This document shows, one piece after another, positions 7,629-16,153 of a DNA stretch of 37,046 bases. Within the stretch, counting starts at the first letter, position 1, and each line of letters starts with the position of its first letter. The notes beneath the pieces were generated by a model. The model did no database searches. It saw only the letters and a program-made list of their open reading frames with translations, and was not told where the DNA came from. A program made the position numbers and the translations under genes. This stretch comes from Actinomycetota bacterium (GTDB lineage: Bacteria; Actinomycetota; Acidimicrobiia; IMCC26256; PALSA-610): positions 226 through 37,271 of the forward strand of contig PLBO01000131.1 of assembly GCA_003134555.1 (NCBI GenBank). Reading direction: 5' to 3'.

Positions 7629-7734
7629 TGACTGGTTTGTCCGGACGCTGCATCAGATCGATGCGGGGTGTGACTTGCGCCTCTGCTTCGATGCCCCCAG
7701 CTACGGAAGCTGAAATGGCGGGGACGGGGTATCG

Positions 7735-8427
7735 GTGGGGACCGGGCAGGGCACGGTGGTTGGTCGTACGCGGCGCGGGATCCGCTCTCGGGTGTCCACC
7801 GGTCATGTCGTCATGGTGCTCGCCGGCGCGCTCGGCATCCTGCTGACGCTCAGCGTTCTGCGCTCGGCCGACGATTCGCTGCCGGTCCTCGTCGCCGCGC
7901 ACGATCTGGCGCCCGGAACGGTCATCGGCGACGCGAGCGTTCACGTCGCGCGTGTCCACGTCGACGTGTCGGTGCTGGCGACCCTGTTTCGCGCCGAACA
8001 ACTCGGAGCCCTGCGCGGTCGGGTTGTCACCACGATCGTGCACGAGGGGGAGTTGGTCGTACGCGGCGCGATCAGCACTCTGGACGCGCATGCGTCGAAG
8101 CGCGTGATGAGCTTTCCGATTGCGCGAGCTCGAGCGGTTGGCGGCAAGCTGACTACCGGCGATCGGGTCGACGTTCTCGCCGTCGACCATGATTCCGGAC
8201 GCGCGGGCTACGTCGTGACCGACGCCGAAGTCGTCGCGGTCGACGGTCGCAACGGCGGCGCGCTATCGGGCGCATCGGACGACGTCACGATCACGCTCGT
8301 CGTGGAACCGGCAACTGCGCCGGTGCTCGCGTCCGCGATCGATGGCGGCAAGGTGATCCTCGTGCGCTCCACCGGGGCGCCCGCCGTGCACGGCCGAACA
8401 TCGTTCGCGCCCAAAAGCACCAAGTGA
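7735..8427 (+). CDS. cpaB: CpaB/RcpC-like Flp pilus assembly protein (SAF domain)
   Basis: 230-residue membrane-anchored protein, first gene of the Tad operon. A basic N-terminus (RTRRGIRSR) is followed by one membrane segment (VVMVLAGALGILLTLSVL, ~25-42). The periplasm-facing or external SAF domain then begins: LPVLVAAHDLAPGTVIGDAS (~49-68), as in CpaB/RcpC. In diderms CpaB works with the secretin; in Gram-positives it probably acts in the cell envelope around the pilus base. The start is GTG at 7735; the Met just before the hydrophobic stretch is an alternative. The stop overlaps the next GTG (GTGA). Confidence 0.82.
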   Translation: MGTGQGTVVGRTRRGIRSRVSTGHVVMVLAGALGILLTLSVLRSADDSLPVLVAAHDLAPGTVIGDASVHVARVHVDVSVLATLFRAEQLGALRGRVVTTIVHEGELVVRGAISTLDAHASKRVMSFPIARARAVGGKLTTGDRVDVLAVDHDSGRAGYVVTDAEVVAVDGRNGGALSGASDDVTITLVVEPATAPVLASAIDGGKVILVRSTGAPAVHGRTSFAPKSTK

Positions 8428-9602
8428 GAGAGCCGGAGGTCGCGCTCGCTTTCACGGCTGACTTGTGGGTGGAGGAGTTGCACCGACACCTCACCGACCA
8501 CGGTGGCGCGCGCGTGCGCACGCTGTTGGTCGAGCCCGAAGGCGCGCTCGAGGAGGCGTACGACGTTCTCGTCGCGGGGCATCGGTGGCCGGCGTTGACC
8601 CGAGCTCTGGTTGCCGACGTACATGCACACGGCCGTGCTGTTGTCGGCGTGCACGATCGCGAGGAGCTCGCGAGCCGGGAACACCTGCTCGCGCTCGGAG
8701 TCGACGCGCTCGTCGAATCAGATGCGGGCGCGGACGCGTTCGTGCGCGCGATCGCCAGCGTGGCGGCTCGGCGTGATGACCGCTTGGGAGCGCGGTCGAT
8801 CGTCGCTCCGACGCGTGCCGGACGGCTGGTGACAGTCGGTGGTCCGCCGGGTGTCGGGCGAACTGAAATCGCGATCGAGCTGGCGTTGGCCCTTGGCCGC
8901 CGGACGAGCGTCGTGCTCGTCGACGCCGACGACATCGCGCCGGCCGTCGCGCCGCGCTTGTACCTACCGATCGAACCGAACCTCCGAACGGCCATCGACG
9001 CGGTCGAGCACAGCCGCGGTGAGCTCGACAACTGCGTTCTTGTGGAGGCGACGTCGCACCTGCGGATCGTGAGTGGTTTGCCCAACGCAACTGCGTGGGC
9101 ACAGGTACGACCGGGTGAGGTCGTGCGCGTCGTCGACCGGCTTGCCGACGACAGCGACGTCGTCGTCGCCGACGGAGCGGGAATGCTCGAGGACGTCGGT
9201 ACCGGCACCGCGCGAGGGCGGTTCGCGACGGCGCGCACGATCCTCGGCGAGGCCGACGTGGTTATCGCGGTCTGTGACCCATCTCCGCACGCGGTGGGGC
9301 GCTTTCTCGGTTGGTCGGTCGATGCGCTCGCGCTGGCACCAGAAGCCTCGATCATCGTCGTGGTAAATCGTGCGCCGAGCGCACGGTTCCGACGGGCCGA
9401 GCTCTACGAAGTGATCACGAGGAACCTGCCACTACGCGACGTCGTCTTCGTCCCCGACGACCGGCGGGTCACCGATGCCGCGTGGAACGGGACGGCCGTG
9501 GGGCGAGGTTCTTTCACGCGGGCCGTAGATGCAATCGCGGATCGGGTCATGGCTCTACCGCGACGCTCGTCCGACGTAGTGGCGATGGACGAGGCGTCGT
9601 GA
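8424..9602 (+). CDS. TadZ/CpaE-like pilus localisation ATPase (degenerate P-loop)
   Basis: 392-residue protein of the CpaE/TadZ group: an N-terminal receiver-like domain (~1-125, with DVLVAGHRWPALTR and LALGVDALVESD) and a MinD/ParA-like domain (~135-390). The P-loop reads GGPPGVGRTE (~139-148), so the P-loop Lys is Arg and the signature Lys of MinD-type loops is absent. VVLVDADDIAP and VVVADGAGMLED correspond to the following switch regions. TadZ proteins mark the pole and recruit the pilus machinery; several are weak or inactive ATPases, which fits the loss of Lys. It is coupled on both sides by 4-base overlaps. Confidence 0.82.
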   Translation: MREPEVALAFTADLWVEELHRHLTDHGGARVRTLLVEPEGALEEAYDVLVAGHRWPALTRALVADVHAHGRAVVGVHDREELASREHLLALGVDALVESDAGADAFVRAIASVAARRDDRLGARSIVAPTRAGRLVTVGGPPGVGRTEIAIELALALGRRTSVVLVDADDIAPAVAPRLYLPIEPNLRTAIDAVEHSRGELDNCVLVEATSHLRIVSGLPNATAWAQVRPGEVVRVVDRLADDSDVVVADGAGMLEDVGTGTARGRFATARTILGEADVVIAVCDPSPHAVGRFLGWSVDALALAPEASIIVVVNRAPSARFRRAELYEVITRNLPLRDVVFVPDDRRVTDAAWNGTAVGRGSFTRAVDAIADRVMALPRRSSDVVAMDEAS

Positions 9603-10879
9603 CGGCGCGCACCGACGCTTACGACATCATTCGACGCGACGCAATCACCGGGATCGAGCGGCGGCGATTGCAGCCGGCCGCCCAGCTCGGCGAAGTGCGC
9701 GTCGAGATCGAGCGCGCGGTCGACGAGTATCAGCGCCGCGCTCGGCTGGGTGACGAGGTGCCCCTCGGTGACCCGCCGGAGATGGCGCAACGGGTCTTGC
9801 GTTCCATAACGGAGCTCGGACCGCTGAGCGAGCTTCTCGCGCGTCGCGACGTGGAGGAGGTGTTCGTCGAAGGAGCCCGCGTCACGTATCTCGATACGGA
9901 CGGTCGACTGCGCGGGCTCGCCGAGCCGACGACCGAGGAGGAGAACCGCCAGATCCTGGATCGACTTCTCGCCGCGACTGAACGTCAGCTCAATGCAAAA
10001 CACCCGCTCGTACAGGCACGCGTACTCGACGGCACCGCGCGGTTGACGGCCGCGATCGAACCCGTCGCCGATCGTCTCTCGGCGACCGTCCGACGCTACA
10101 CGGTCCGCGACGTGACGCTCGACGGACTCGTCGCTCGCGACGCGCTCACCACACAGGCTGCCGACTTCTTGTGGGCGACGATGCAGCTCCGCAGCCGGGT
10201 CGCGGTCTCGGGTGAACCCGGTGCCGGAAAGACAACTCTCGCGGCCGCGTTGTTGTCGGCGGTTCCGACCTCTCACTGCGTGCGTAGCTGTGAGGAAATC
10301 CGTGAACTCGCGGTGCCCGTACTGCACGGCGGCTACTACGAGATTCGACCGGCAGGGCTCGACGGCACCGGCGAGATCAGCCTGCGTGACCTCGTGAAGT
10401 TCGTGCTGGCGATGAGACCCGATCGGATAGTCGTGGGCGAAGTGCGCGGCGCCGAGGCGTTCGAGTTGACGCGTGCGATCAACGCGGGCTGTGGGTTCTT
10501 GTGCACGCTGCACGCCAACAGCGCTCGGGATGCCGTCAACGCGCTCGTCAACGCGGCGCTGATGGCGGGCGAGAACGTGACCGAGCGCATCGTCCGACGC
10601 ATCTTCGTCGAGGCACTCGACCTCGTCGTGCACGTCGATCGCGACGACATTGCCCGGGCTGACGGTCATGTACGCCGGCAGGTCACGGAGATCGCGGCGG
10701 TCGTGCCCAGTTTGACCGACGGAGAGACCTACGAGCCGATATTCGTGCGCGACGGTCTCGGTCGGCCACTCGAGTGGACGGGTGCGCTTCCACCTTCGTT
10801 CGAACGACGAGTCGACCGCGTCCTGCCCGAAGGAGCGGGTCTGCGACGCCTGCTCGAGCACGGGCGGGTATCGAGATGA
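9599..10879 (+). CDS. cpaF: CpaF/TadA secretion ATPase of Tad pilus
   Basis: 426-residue type II/IV secretion-type ATPase that powers Flp pilus assembly at the cytoplasmic membrane. Walker A GEPGAGKTT is at ~204-212. The Asp-box/Walker B region IVVGEVRGAEAFELTRA is near 276-292 with the family GEVRG signature, then LCTLHANSARDAVNAL holds the conserved His box. The N-terminal region has ITELGPLSELLARRDVEEVF, typical of the CpaF N-terminal domain. A longer reading frame extends upstream into tadZ, but the GTG at 9599 gives the usual CpaF length and the same 4-base overlap used through this operon. Confidence 0.93.
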   Translation: MTARTDAYDIIRRDAITGIERRRLQPAAQLGEVRVEIERAVDEYQRRARLGDEVPLGDPPEMAQRVLRSITELGPLSELLARRDVEEVFVEGARVTYLDTDGRLRGLAEPTTEEENRQILDRLLAATERQLNAKHPLVQARVLDGTARLTAAIEPVADRLSATVRRYTVRDVTLDGLVARDALTTQAADFLWATMQLRSRVAVSGEPGAGKTTLAAALLSAVPTSHCVRSCEEIRELAVPVLHGGYYEIRPAGLDGTGEISLRDLVKFVLAMRPDRIVVGEVRGAEAFELTRAINAGCGFLCTLHANSARDAVNALVNAALMAGENVTERIVRRIFVEALDLVVHVDRDDIARADGHVRRQVTEIAAVVPSLTDGETYEPIFVRDGLGRPLEWTGALPPSFERRVDRVLPEGAGLRRLLEHGRVSR

Positions 10880-11760
10880 GCATCCTTGCCGCGTGCGCGG
10901 TCGGCTTGTCTTGCGCACTGCTCGCAGGTTCGCTCATGGGAACGCTTCCGCATCTGCGATTCCCTTCGAAGATGTTCGCACCGCGCCGTGCCGACAATCG
11001 CCTGTGGCTCCAGCAGGCCGGCGCCGGTCTGACCCCGACGCGGTTTTGGGCGGGGAGCGCGGCCGCCGGCCTGTTCGCACTCCTTGTCCTCGTGGCCTTG
11101 ACCGGCTCGGTCTTCGTCGCGTTGGTGCCGTCGGTGGTGGTTGCGCTGTTTCCTCGTGGATACTTCGCGCGTCGGCGCCGGCTGCGGATGCGCGAAGTGC
11201 AAACCGCATGGCCCGACGGTCTGCGTGACGTCGTCGCTTCCATCTCGGCCGGACGCTCGCTGACTCAGGCAGTCAATTCTCTCGCCGCAACAGGTCCGCT
11301 CGCGCTGCGAGAAGCCTTCGCGCGCTTTCCCGAGCTGGCCCGCGTTCTCGGTACTGGGCCCGCACTGGAGCTCGTGAAGGAGGAGCTCGCCGATCCGACG
11401 AGCGACCGCGTGCTCGAAGTGCTGCTTCTCGCGCACGAGCGTGGCGGTCCGATTGTCCGGAGCATTCTCGAGGATCTGGTCGATGCCACAACGCGCGATC
11501 TGAAGCTTCTCGACGCGCTCGAGACCGAGGGACTCGAGATGCGTATCAACGCGCGCGCCGTCGTGGTCTTGCCGTGGTTCGTCCTGGTCGCGTTGACCGC
11601 GCGTCCCGGACCCTTTCGTGACTTCTACCGCTCGAGTGGGGGTTTCGCGACGCTCGTCGTTGCGGCGTGCCTCACGGCCGTCGGCATGTTCCTTCTCGGC
11701 CGGCTCGGGCGCGACGAGGAGGAAGACCGGGTATTCGGTACTTCGGCGGTTTCGCGATGA
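10876..11760 (+). CDS. tadB: TadB, type II secretion F-like inner-membrane pilus protein
   Basis: 294 residues from the ATG that overlaps the cpaF stop (ATGA). Hydrophobic segments are at ~1-20, ~60-95 (split by a short polar stretch), ~228-245 and ~258-275. The cytoplasmic T2SSF domain lies between them: WPDGLRDVVASISAGRSLTQ (~112-131), then a helical region and LDALETEGLEMRINARAVVV, the usual layout for TadB. It should form the membrane platform with TadC over the CpaF hexamer. Upstream in-frame extension would overlap cpaF by 100 bases and is rejected. Confidence 0.88.
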   Translation: MSILAACAVGLSCALLAGSLMGTLPHLRFPSKMFAPRRADNRLWLQQAGAGLTPTRFWAGSAAAGLFALLVLVALTGSVFVALVPSVVVALFPRGYFARRRRLRMREVQTAWPDGLRDVVASISAGRSLTQAVNSLAATGPLALREAFARFPELARVLGTGPALELVKEELADPTSDRVLEVLLLAHERGGPIVRSILEDLVDATTRDLKLLDALETEGLEMRINARAVVVLPWFVLVALTARPGPFRDFYRSSGGFATLVVAACLTAVGMFLLGRLGRDEEEDRVFGTSAVSR

Positions 11761-12695
11761 GTCTGCTGCCGTTCCTCGCCGCAGGAGCTGTCGGCGCGGG
11801 GACGGCTGGTGTCGTCGGCATGTGTCGGCCGCCGACCCGACGCCTCGCACCGCGTGTCCATCCCTACGCGGTAGTTGCGCGATCTGCGCTCGGACATGCT
11901 CCGGAACCCTTGGCGGCTCGTGAGCCTCACCGTGTCACCGACGCGACGTTGCCGCGGCTGTTCGGCCCGGCCCTACACGCCGGGGCGAAACGCCTGAGCA
12001 ACGCCATCGAGTCGCGCGGCGACGAACACCTCGAGCGGCTGCTGCGGCAGGCGGCGATCGACGATCTCACGCCCGAGCGTTATCGCGTGCAGCAGCTTGC
12101 GCACGCGGCGGTGTTCGCCATGCTTGCCGCCATCGTCGCGGCCGTGACGCTGAGGTCGCCGCTGATCGTGCTGGTCGGCGGTCTGGCCGGATTCGTCTAC
12201 GGGGCGAGCCGATCGCGCGCCCGCCTCGAGCGCACGATTGCGGCGCGCGCGGCTCGCATCCGGCTCGAGCTCTACACGGTGAACCATCTCCTCGCGATGC
12301 AGGTGCGAACCGGCTCGGGCGCGATGCAGGCCGTACAACGGGTGGTTGAGCGCGGCCGAGGCGCAGTGGTGCAGGAGCTGAGTGACGTGCTCACCTGGAC
12401 CCGAAGCGGCCTGGGCGAGGCCGAGGCGTTCCGGCGTGCCGCGGAGCTGACGCCCGAGCCGAGCGCGGCGCGCACGTACCAATTGCTCGCGGCCGGCGTC
12501 GAGCGAGGCGTCGATCTCGGCGGTGGGCTCCTCGCGCTGAGCAGTGACATACGCGACTCACGGCGCGAGCAGATGCACAAAGACGCCGTGCGGCGCCGCG
12601 CCGCGATGCTCGTGCCCACGATCGCGATCCTCGCTCCGATCATGTTGCTCTTCATCGCCGCACCGCTTCCTTCCATCGTTCTTGGACACCACTGA
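11757..12695 (+). CDS. tadC: TadC, type II secretion F-like inner-membrane pilus protein
   Basis: 312 residues, start ATG overlapping tadB stop (ATGA). It has an N-terminal membrane segment (LLPFLAAGAVGAGTAGVVG), a middle pair around AVFAMLAAIVAAVTLRSPLI, and a C-terminal segment AAMLVPTIAILAPIMLLFIA. The T2SSF domain lies at ~165-280 (NHLLAMQVRTGSGAMQAVQR, then RGVDLGGGLLALSSDIRDSR). Platform partner of TadB. After it the operon switches to small pilin-like genes, with a 14-base gap that holds an AGGAG ribosome site. Confidence 0.88.
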   Translation: MSLLPFLAAGAVGAGTAGVVGMCRPPTRRLAPRVHPYAVVARSALGHAPEPLAAREPHRVTDATLPRLFGPALHAGAKRLSNAIESRGDEHLERLLRQAAIDDLTPERYRVQQLAHAAVFAMLAAIVAAVTLRSPLIVLVGGLAGFVYGASRSRARLERTIAARAARIRLELYTVNHLLAMQVRTGSGAMQAVQRVVERGRGAVVQELSDVLTWTRSGLGEAEAFRRAAELTPEPSAARTYQLLAAGVERGVDLGGGLLALSSDIRDSRREQMHKDAVRRRAAMLVPTIAILAPIMLLFIAAPLPSIVLGHH

Positions 12696-12709
12696 ACCTG
12701 AGGAGATCC

Positions 12710-12865
12710 GTGACTTTCCGTAACCGCGACGAATCGGGAATGACCACCGCCGAGCTACTCGGCAACGCAGCTCTCGGAGTGCTCGCGCTCGTGGTGATCT
12801 GGGGCTTGCTCCAGACGCTCGGCGTCGACATCGTGAGGTCGCTGCGCGAGGCCCTGATCCGCTAG
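12710..12865 (+). CDS. 51-residue Flp/DUF4244-like prepilin
   Basis: Very short gene read from the sequence: GTG start with AGGAG four bases upstream, TAG at 12863. The peptide opens VTFRNRDESG and continues MTTAELLGNAALGVLAL with VVIWGLLQTLGV, ending in a charged tail REALIR. The N-terminal half has the class-III/type-IV prepilin pattern: a charged leader ending in Gly10, a predicted cut before Met11, Glu at mature +5 (Glu15), then one hydrophobic helix. GMTTAE is close to the DUF4244 actinobacterial pilin-like family. Position after tadC, where Flp pilins often lie, makes it the best candidate for the major pilus subunit. No peptidase gene (TadV/CpaA) is in the window, so processing depends on one elsewhere. 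Confidence 0.8.
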   Translation: MTFRNRDESGMTTAELLGNAALGVLALVVIWGLLQTLGVDIVRSLREALIR

Positions 12866-12867
12866 GC

Positions 12868-13242
12868 GTGCGACGGCGAGGTGAACGCGGCTTCACGACG
12901 ATGCAGTACCTCGTCGCGACCGGCTTCTCATTGTTGTTGTTCGTCCTGGTGGCGAACTTGCTTGTCGACCTCTACGAGCGCGGTGCCATGCGCGACGCGC
13001 TCGACGAGGGCGTGCGAGCCAGTGTTCCCGTCGCGACGGACGCAGGCGATTGTCTCGCTCGAACTCGCGAAGTGGTGCAGTCGATCGCGGGCGGTACTTC
13101 GCTGCGCGTCGTCGACCTGACCTGCGAGCGCGACGGCGACCGTGTCGTCGCGACCGCGCGGGTCGCGTTGCGCTCGTGGTTCCCGATGCTCCTTCCCGAT
13201 TGGCGCCTGACCTTGCACGCGTCGGCGCATCGTGAGGGCTGA
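12868..13242 (+). CDS. TadE-like minor pseudopilin 1
   Basis: 124 residues from a GTG two bases after the pilin stop. Leader MRRRGERG, then FTTMQYLVATGFSLLLFVLV: a predicted prepilin cut after Gly8. The +5 residue is Gln rather than the usual Glu (F-T-T-M-Q), a deviation. One N-terminal helix is followed by a small extracellular domain with two cysteines (DCLARTREVV and VVDLTCERDGD) that could form a disulfide. Such TadE-like proteins are minor components or scaffolds of Flp pili. The stop lies inside the start region of the next gene. Confidence 0.75.
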   Translation: MRRRGERGFTTMQYLVATGFSLLLFVLVANLLVDLYERGAMRDALDEGVRASVPVATDAGDCLARTREVVQSIAGGTSLRVVDLTCERDGDRVVATARVALRSWFPMLLPDWRLTLHASAHREG

Positions 13243-13663
13243 CGTGCGTGCCACCGACCGGAGAGGGTCCGAGCACGGCTTCGTCGCCATCGAATGGGTG
13301 GCGGCCATCGCGATATTGCTGCTCCCGATCGTCGTCCTGGTCGCCACCATGCCGGGTTGGGCCGAGCGCAGGCACGCAGCGACGGTCGCCGCACGTGAAG
13401 CCGCGCGCGATCTCGTCGACAATTGGCCGAATGGCAATTCGGACTCGGCCAAGCTCGTCGCGCTCGACGTTGCTGCGGATCACGGCGTCGATGCCACCGA
13501 CGTCGACATCCGCGTGCCTTCGGTAGGAGACGCACGCGGGGACGATGTGGTCGTCGAGGTCGAGGTGACGATGCCGGCGATCGGCGTCAGCGGGATGTCG
13601 GTTGGTTCGTGGCACTACGTCGCACGCGCGACTCGCCGGATCGACGACTTCCGGAGTCGATGA
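13232..13663 (+). CDS. TadE-like minor pseudopilin 2
   Basis: 143 residues. The start is taken at the GTG overlapping the previous stop by 11 bases; GTG at 13244 is an alternative. After a polar leader ending SEHG, the sequence FVAIEWVAAIAILLLPIVVL gives a textbook prepilin site: cut after Gly, Phe at +1 and Glu at +5. The rest is a soluble domain (AATVAAREAARDLVDNWPNG, DVVVEVEVTMPAIG) typical of the TadE family. It ends with the TGA inside ATGATG, overlapping the next gene. Confidence 0.78.
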   Translation: MRADVRATDRRGSEHGFVAIEWVAAIAILLLPIVVLVATMPGWAERRHAATVAAREAARDLVDNWPNGNSDSAKLVALDVAADHGVDATDVDIRVPSVGDARGDDVVVEVEVTMPAIGVSGMSVGSWHYVARATRRIDDFRSR

Positions 13664-14085
13664 TGCGACCGCAACGGGCGAACGAGCGCGGCACGATCAC
13701 GCTGTGGGTACTGGGCCTCTGCATTTCGCTGCTCTTCCTCGGCGGGTTGAGCCTCGACCTCTGGCGCGCCGTCGCCGACCGGCGCCAGCTTTCGTCGATG
13801 GCCGACACCGCGGCGACCGCGGCCGCGAACGGCGTCGACGTCGAGGCGTTGCGCGCGGGAGTTCTGCGGCTCGATCCGGTTCGAGCGCGTGCAGTCGCGC
13901 GGGCGTCGCTCGAAGGAGATGCGCATGGGCGCCACCTCGACGCGATCGACGTCGAGGTGGTCGGCAACCGCGTGACCGTGACATTGCGCGATCACGTCGA
14001 CTTCTCGTTGCTCGGCGTGTTCATGGGTGGCCAACGGTTCGACGTGCAGGTGCACGCGTCGGCTGAACCCGAGGAACGGTCGTAG
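13660..14085 (+). CDS. TadG-like pilus-associated protein
   Basis: 141 residues starting at ATGATG, overlapping the previous stop (ATGA). The N-terminus ERGTITLWVLGLCISLLFLG, then GLSLDLWRAVADRRQLSSMADTAATAAA, matches the N-terminal domain of TadG-like Flp pilus assembly proteins: one membrane helix, an Asp just after it, and the Arg-Gln/Ala-Asp-Ala-type helix. The usual large TadG C-terminal domain is missing; only ~90 residues follow, so this is a short form. Last gene of the pilus operon; 16 bases separate it from the convergent repeat-protein gene. Confidence 0.78.
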   Translation: MMRPQRANERGTITLWVLGLCISLLFLGGLSLDLWRAVADRRQLSSMADTAATAAANGVDVEALRAGVLRLDPVRARAVARASLEGDAHGRHLDAIDVEVVGNRVTVTLRDHVDFSLLGVFMGGQRFDVQVHASAEPEERS

Positions 14086-14101
14086 GAATCGGCAAAACGC
14101 T

Positions 14102-16153
14102 TTACGCGAAGCTCTCGATCAGTGTGCGATCACTTGCGTTGACGTGATACGTGCCGACGGCCTTGCAGTTGGTATTGCCGGCACACGCCACGCCGCTCAG
14201 GTTGGAATTCGTCGCGTCGGTCGGATCGGGGGTCGCGGCGATCGCCCAGCTCGTCCCGTTCCAACGTTCCAGCAGCATCTTGGTCGCGGACGAGTTCTGG
14301 TAGTCGCCCACGGCGAAACAGTTTGTCGCGCTGGCACACGAGACGCCGGCCAGAATCGAATTGGTCGCGCCGATCGGGTTCGGGCTGGTAGCGAGCGACC
14401 AGCTCGTCCCGTTCCAATGCTCCACCAAGGTCTTCTCGACTGCGTTGCGCAAGTAGGTGCCGACGGCGAAGCAGGTCGACGTATTCGGACACGACACCCC
14501 GTTCAGGATGGCGACGGCGTTGATCGGGGTCGGAGTGGCAACGATCGTCCAGCTCGTCCCGTTCCAATGCTCCACGAAGGTCTTGTCGCCGGCGCTACCG
14601 ACGGCGTTGCAGCTCCTGATGCTCGGACACGACACCCCCTGCAGCTGGACGAAGCTAGCGCTCGGGTTCGGGCTCGCGATGATCGCCCAGCTGGTCCCGT
14701 TCCAACGCTCGATCAACGTCTTGTCGCCCGCGCTGGTCGCGTACTCGCCGACGGCGAAGCAACTTGTTGCGCTGAGACACTTCACGCCGTTCAGGAATAC
14801 GGACGTTGCTCCGGCCGGGTTCGGGCTCGCGCTGATCGACCAGCTGGTCCCGTTCCAACGCTCGATCAACGTCTTGCTGGCCGAGCTGGTCGCGTACTCG
14901 CCGACGGCGAAGCAATTCGTTGCGCCGGAACAGGTGACGCCGTTGAGGGTGGCGGAGGTGGCGCCCGTCGGGTTGGGGGTATAGACCGTCGCCCAGCTTG
15001 TCCCGTTCCAGTGCTCCGCCAGCGTCTTTTGCACCGAACTGGTCTGATAGTTCCCTACGGCGAGGCAGTCCGTCGCGCTCGGGCACGCGACCTGTAGGAG
15101 TTGACTCTGCGAACTCCTGGCCGCGGGAGGCGAAATCGACCAACTCGCGCCGTTCCATTGCTCGACCAACGCCGCGTTTGCGGAGCTGGTGTCGTAGCTG
15201 CCGACGGCGAAGCAACTTGTGGTGGTGGGGCACCTCACGCCGCTCAGGCTGGCCGAGGTTGATCCCGGCGGGTCGGCGTTGGTGACGATGGTCCAGCTCG
15301 CGCCGTTCCATTTTTCGATCAACGTCGCGAAGGCCGAGCTGGTCTGGTAGACCCCGACCGCGTAGCAACTCGTTGTACTGGCACACGACACGTCGCTCAG
15401 GCCGGTGCTCGTCGTGCCGGTCGGGTTGGGGCTGGTGACGATCGCCCAGCTCGTGCCGTTCCAATGCTCTATCAAGGTCTTGCTTTCCGAGCTGGTCTGG
15501 TAGTCGCCGACGGCATTGCAGTCGGTCGTGCTCGCACACGACACCGCCGAGAGCAGCGAGATGGACCCGCTCGGATTGGCGCTGGCGAGGACCGCCCAGC
15601 TTCTCCCGTTCCAACGCTCGATCAATGTCCAGTGGGCCGTCGTGGTCGTCCAGTCGCCGACGGCGTAGCAGAGCGTCGTACTCGGGCACGCGACGCTGCT
15701 CAGGTAGCTGCCGGTCGCGCCGCGTCGGTTGGGGCTGGTGACGATCGACCAGTTCGCCCCGTCCCAGTGTTCCACCAGAGTCTGGTTTGGGGTCGAGCCG
15801 GTCAAGTAGTAGCCGACGGCGTAGCAGCTCGTGGTGCTCGGACACGACACACCGTTCAAGGTGGTCCAGGTCGCGCCGCTCGGGTTGGGACTGGTGATTA
15901 TCGACCAGGTCGTCCCGTTCCATTGCTCCACCAACGTGCTCCGTGCCGAGCTGGTCGAGTAGCCGCCGACGGCGAAGCAACTCGTGGCACTCGGACACGA
16001 GACGCCGCTCAACTCGCTGATGTTCGCGCCAAGGGGGTTCGGGCTCGCGGTGACCGACCAGTTGGTCCCGTTCCATTGCTCCACCAGGGTCGCCTGGTCG
16101 GAGTAGCCGACGGCGATGCAGCTGGTCGTGCTGAAACAGGACACGCCGAGGAG
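14102..16153 (-). repeat. Fourteen in-frame tandem repeats of ~150 bp
   Basis: The coding region of the secreted protein is a tandem array with a period of about 138-153 bases. Conserved DNA words such as AACGGGACGAG (minus strand, encoding NGTS) recur in nearly every unit. Units differ enough that they arose by old duplication followed by drift, except units 9 and 10, which remain closely similar. The array can recombine, so copy number may vary between strains and short-read assemblies may collapse it. Confidence 0.85.

Noticed and set aside
14102-16153. CRISPR-like spacing of repeats
   Set aside because: The ~150-base repeats are in-frame coding repeats of a secreted protein, without short identical repeats and unique spacers.
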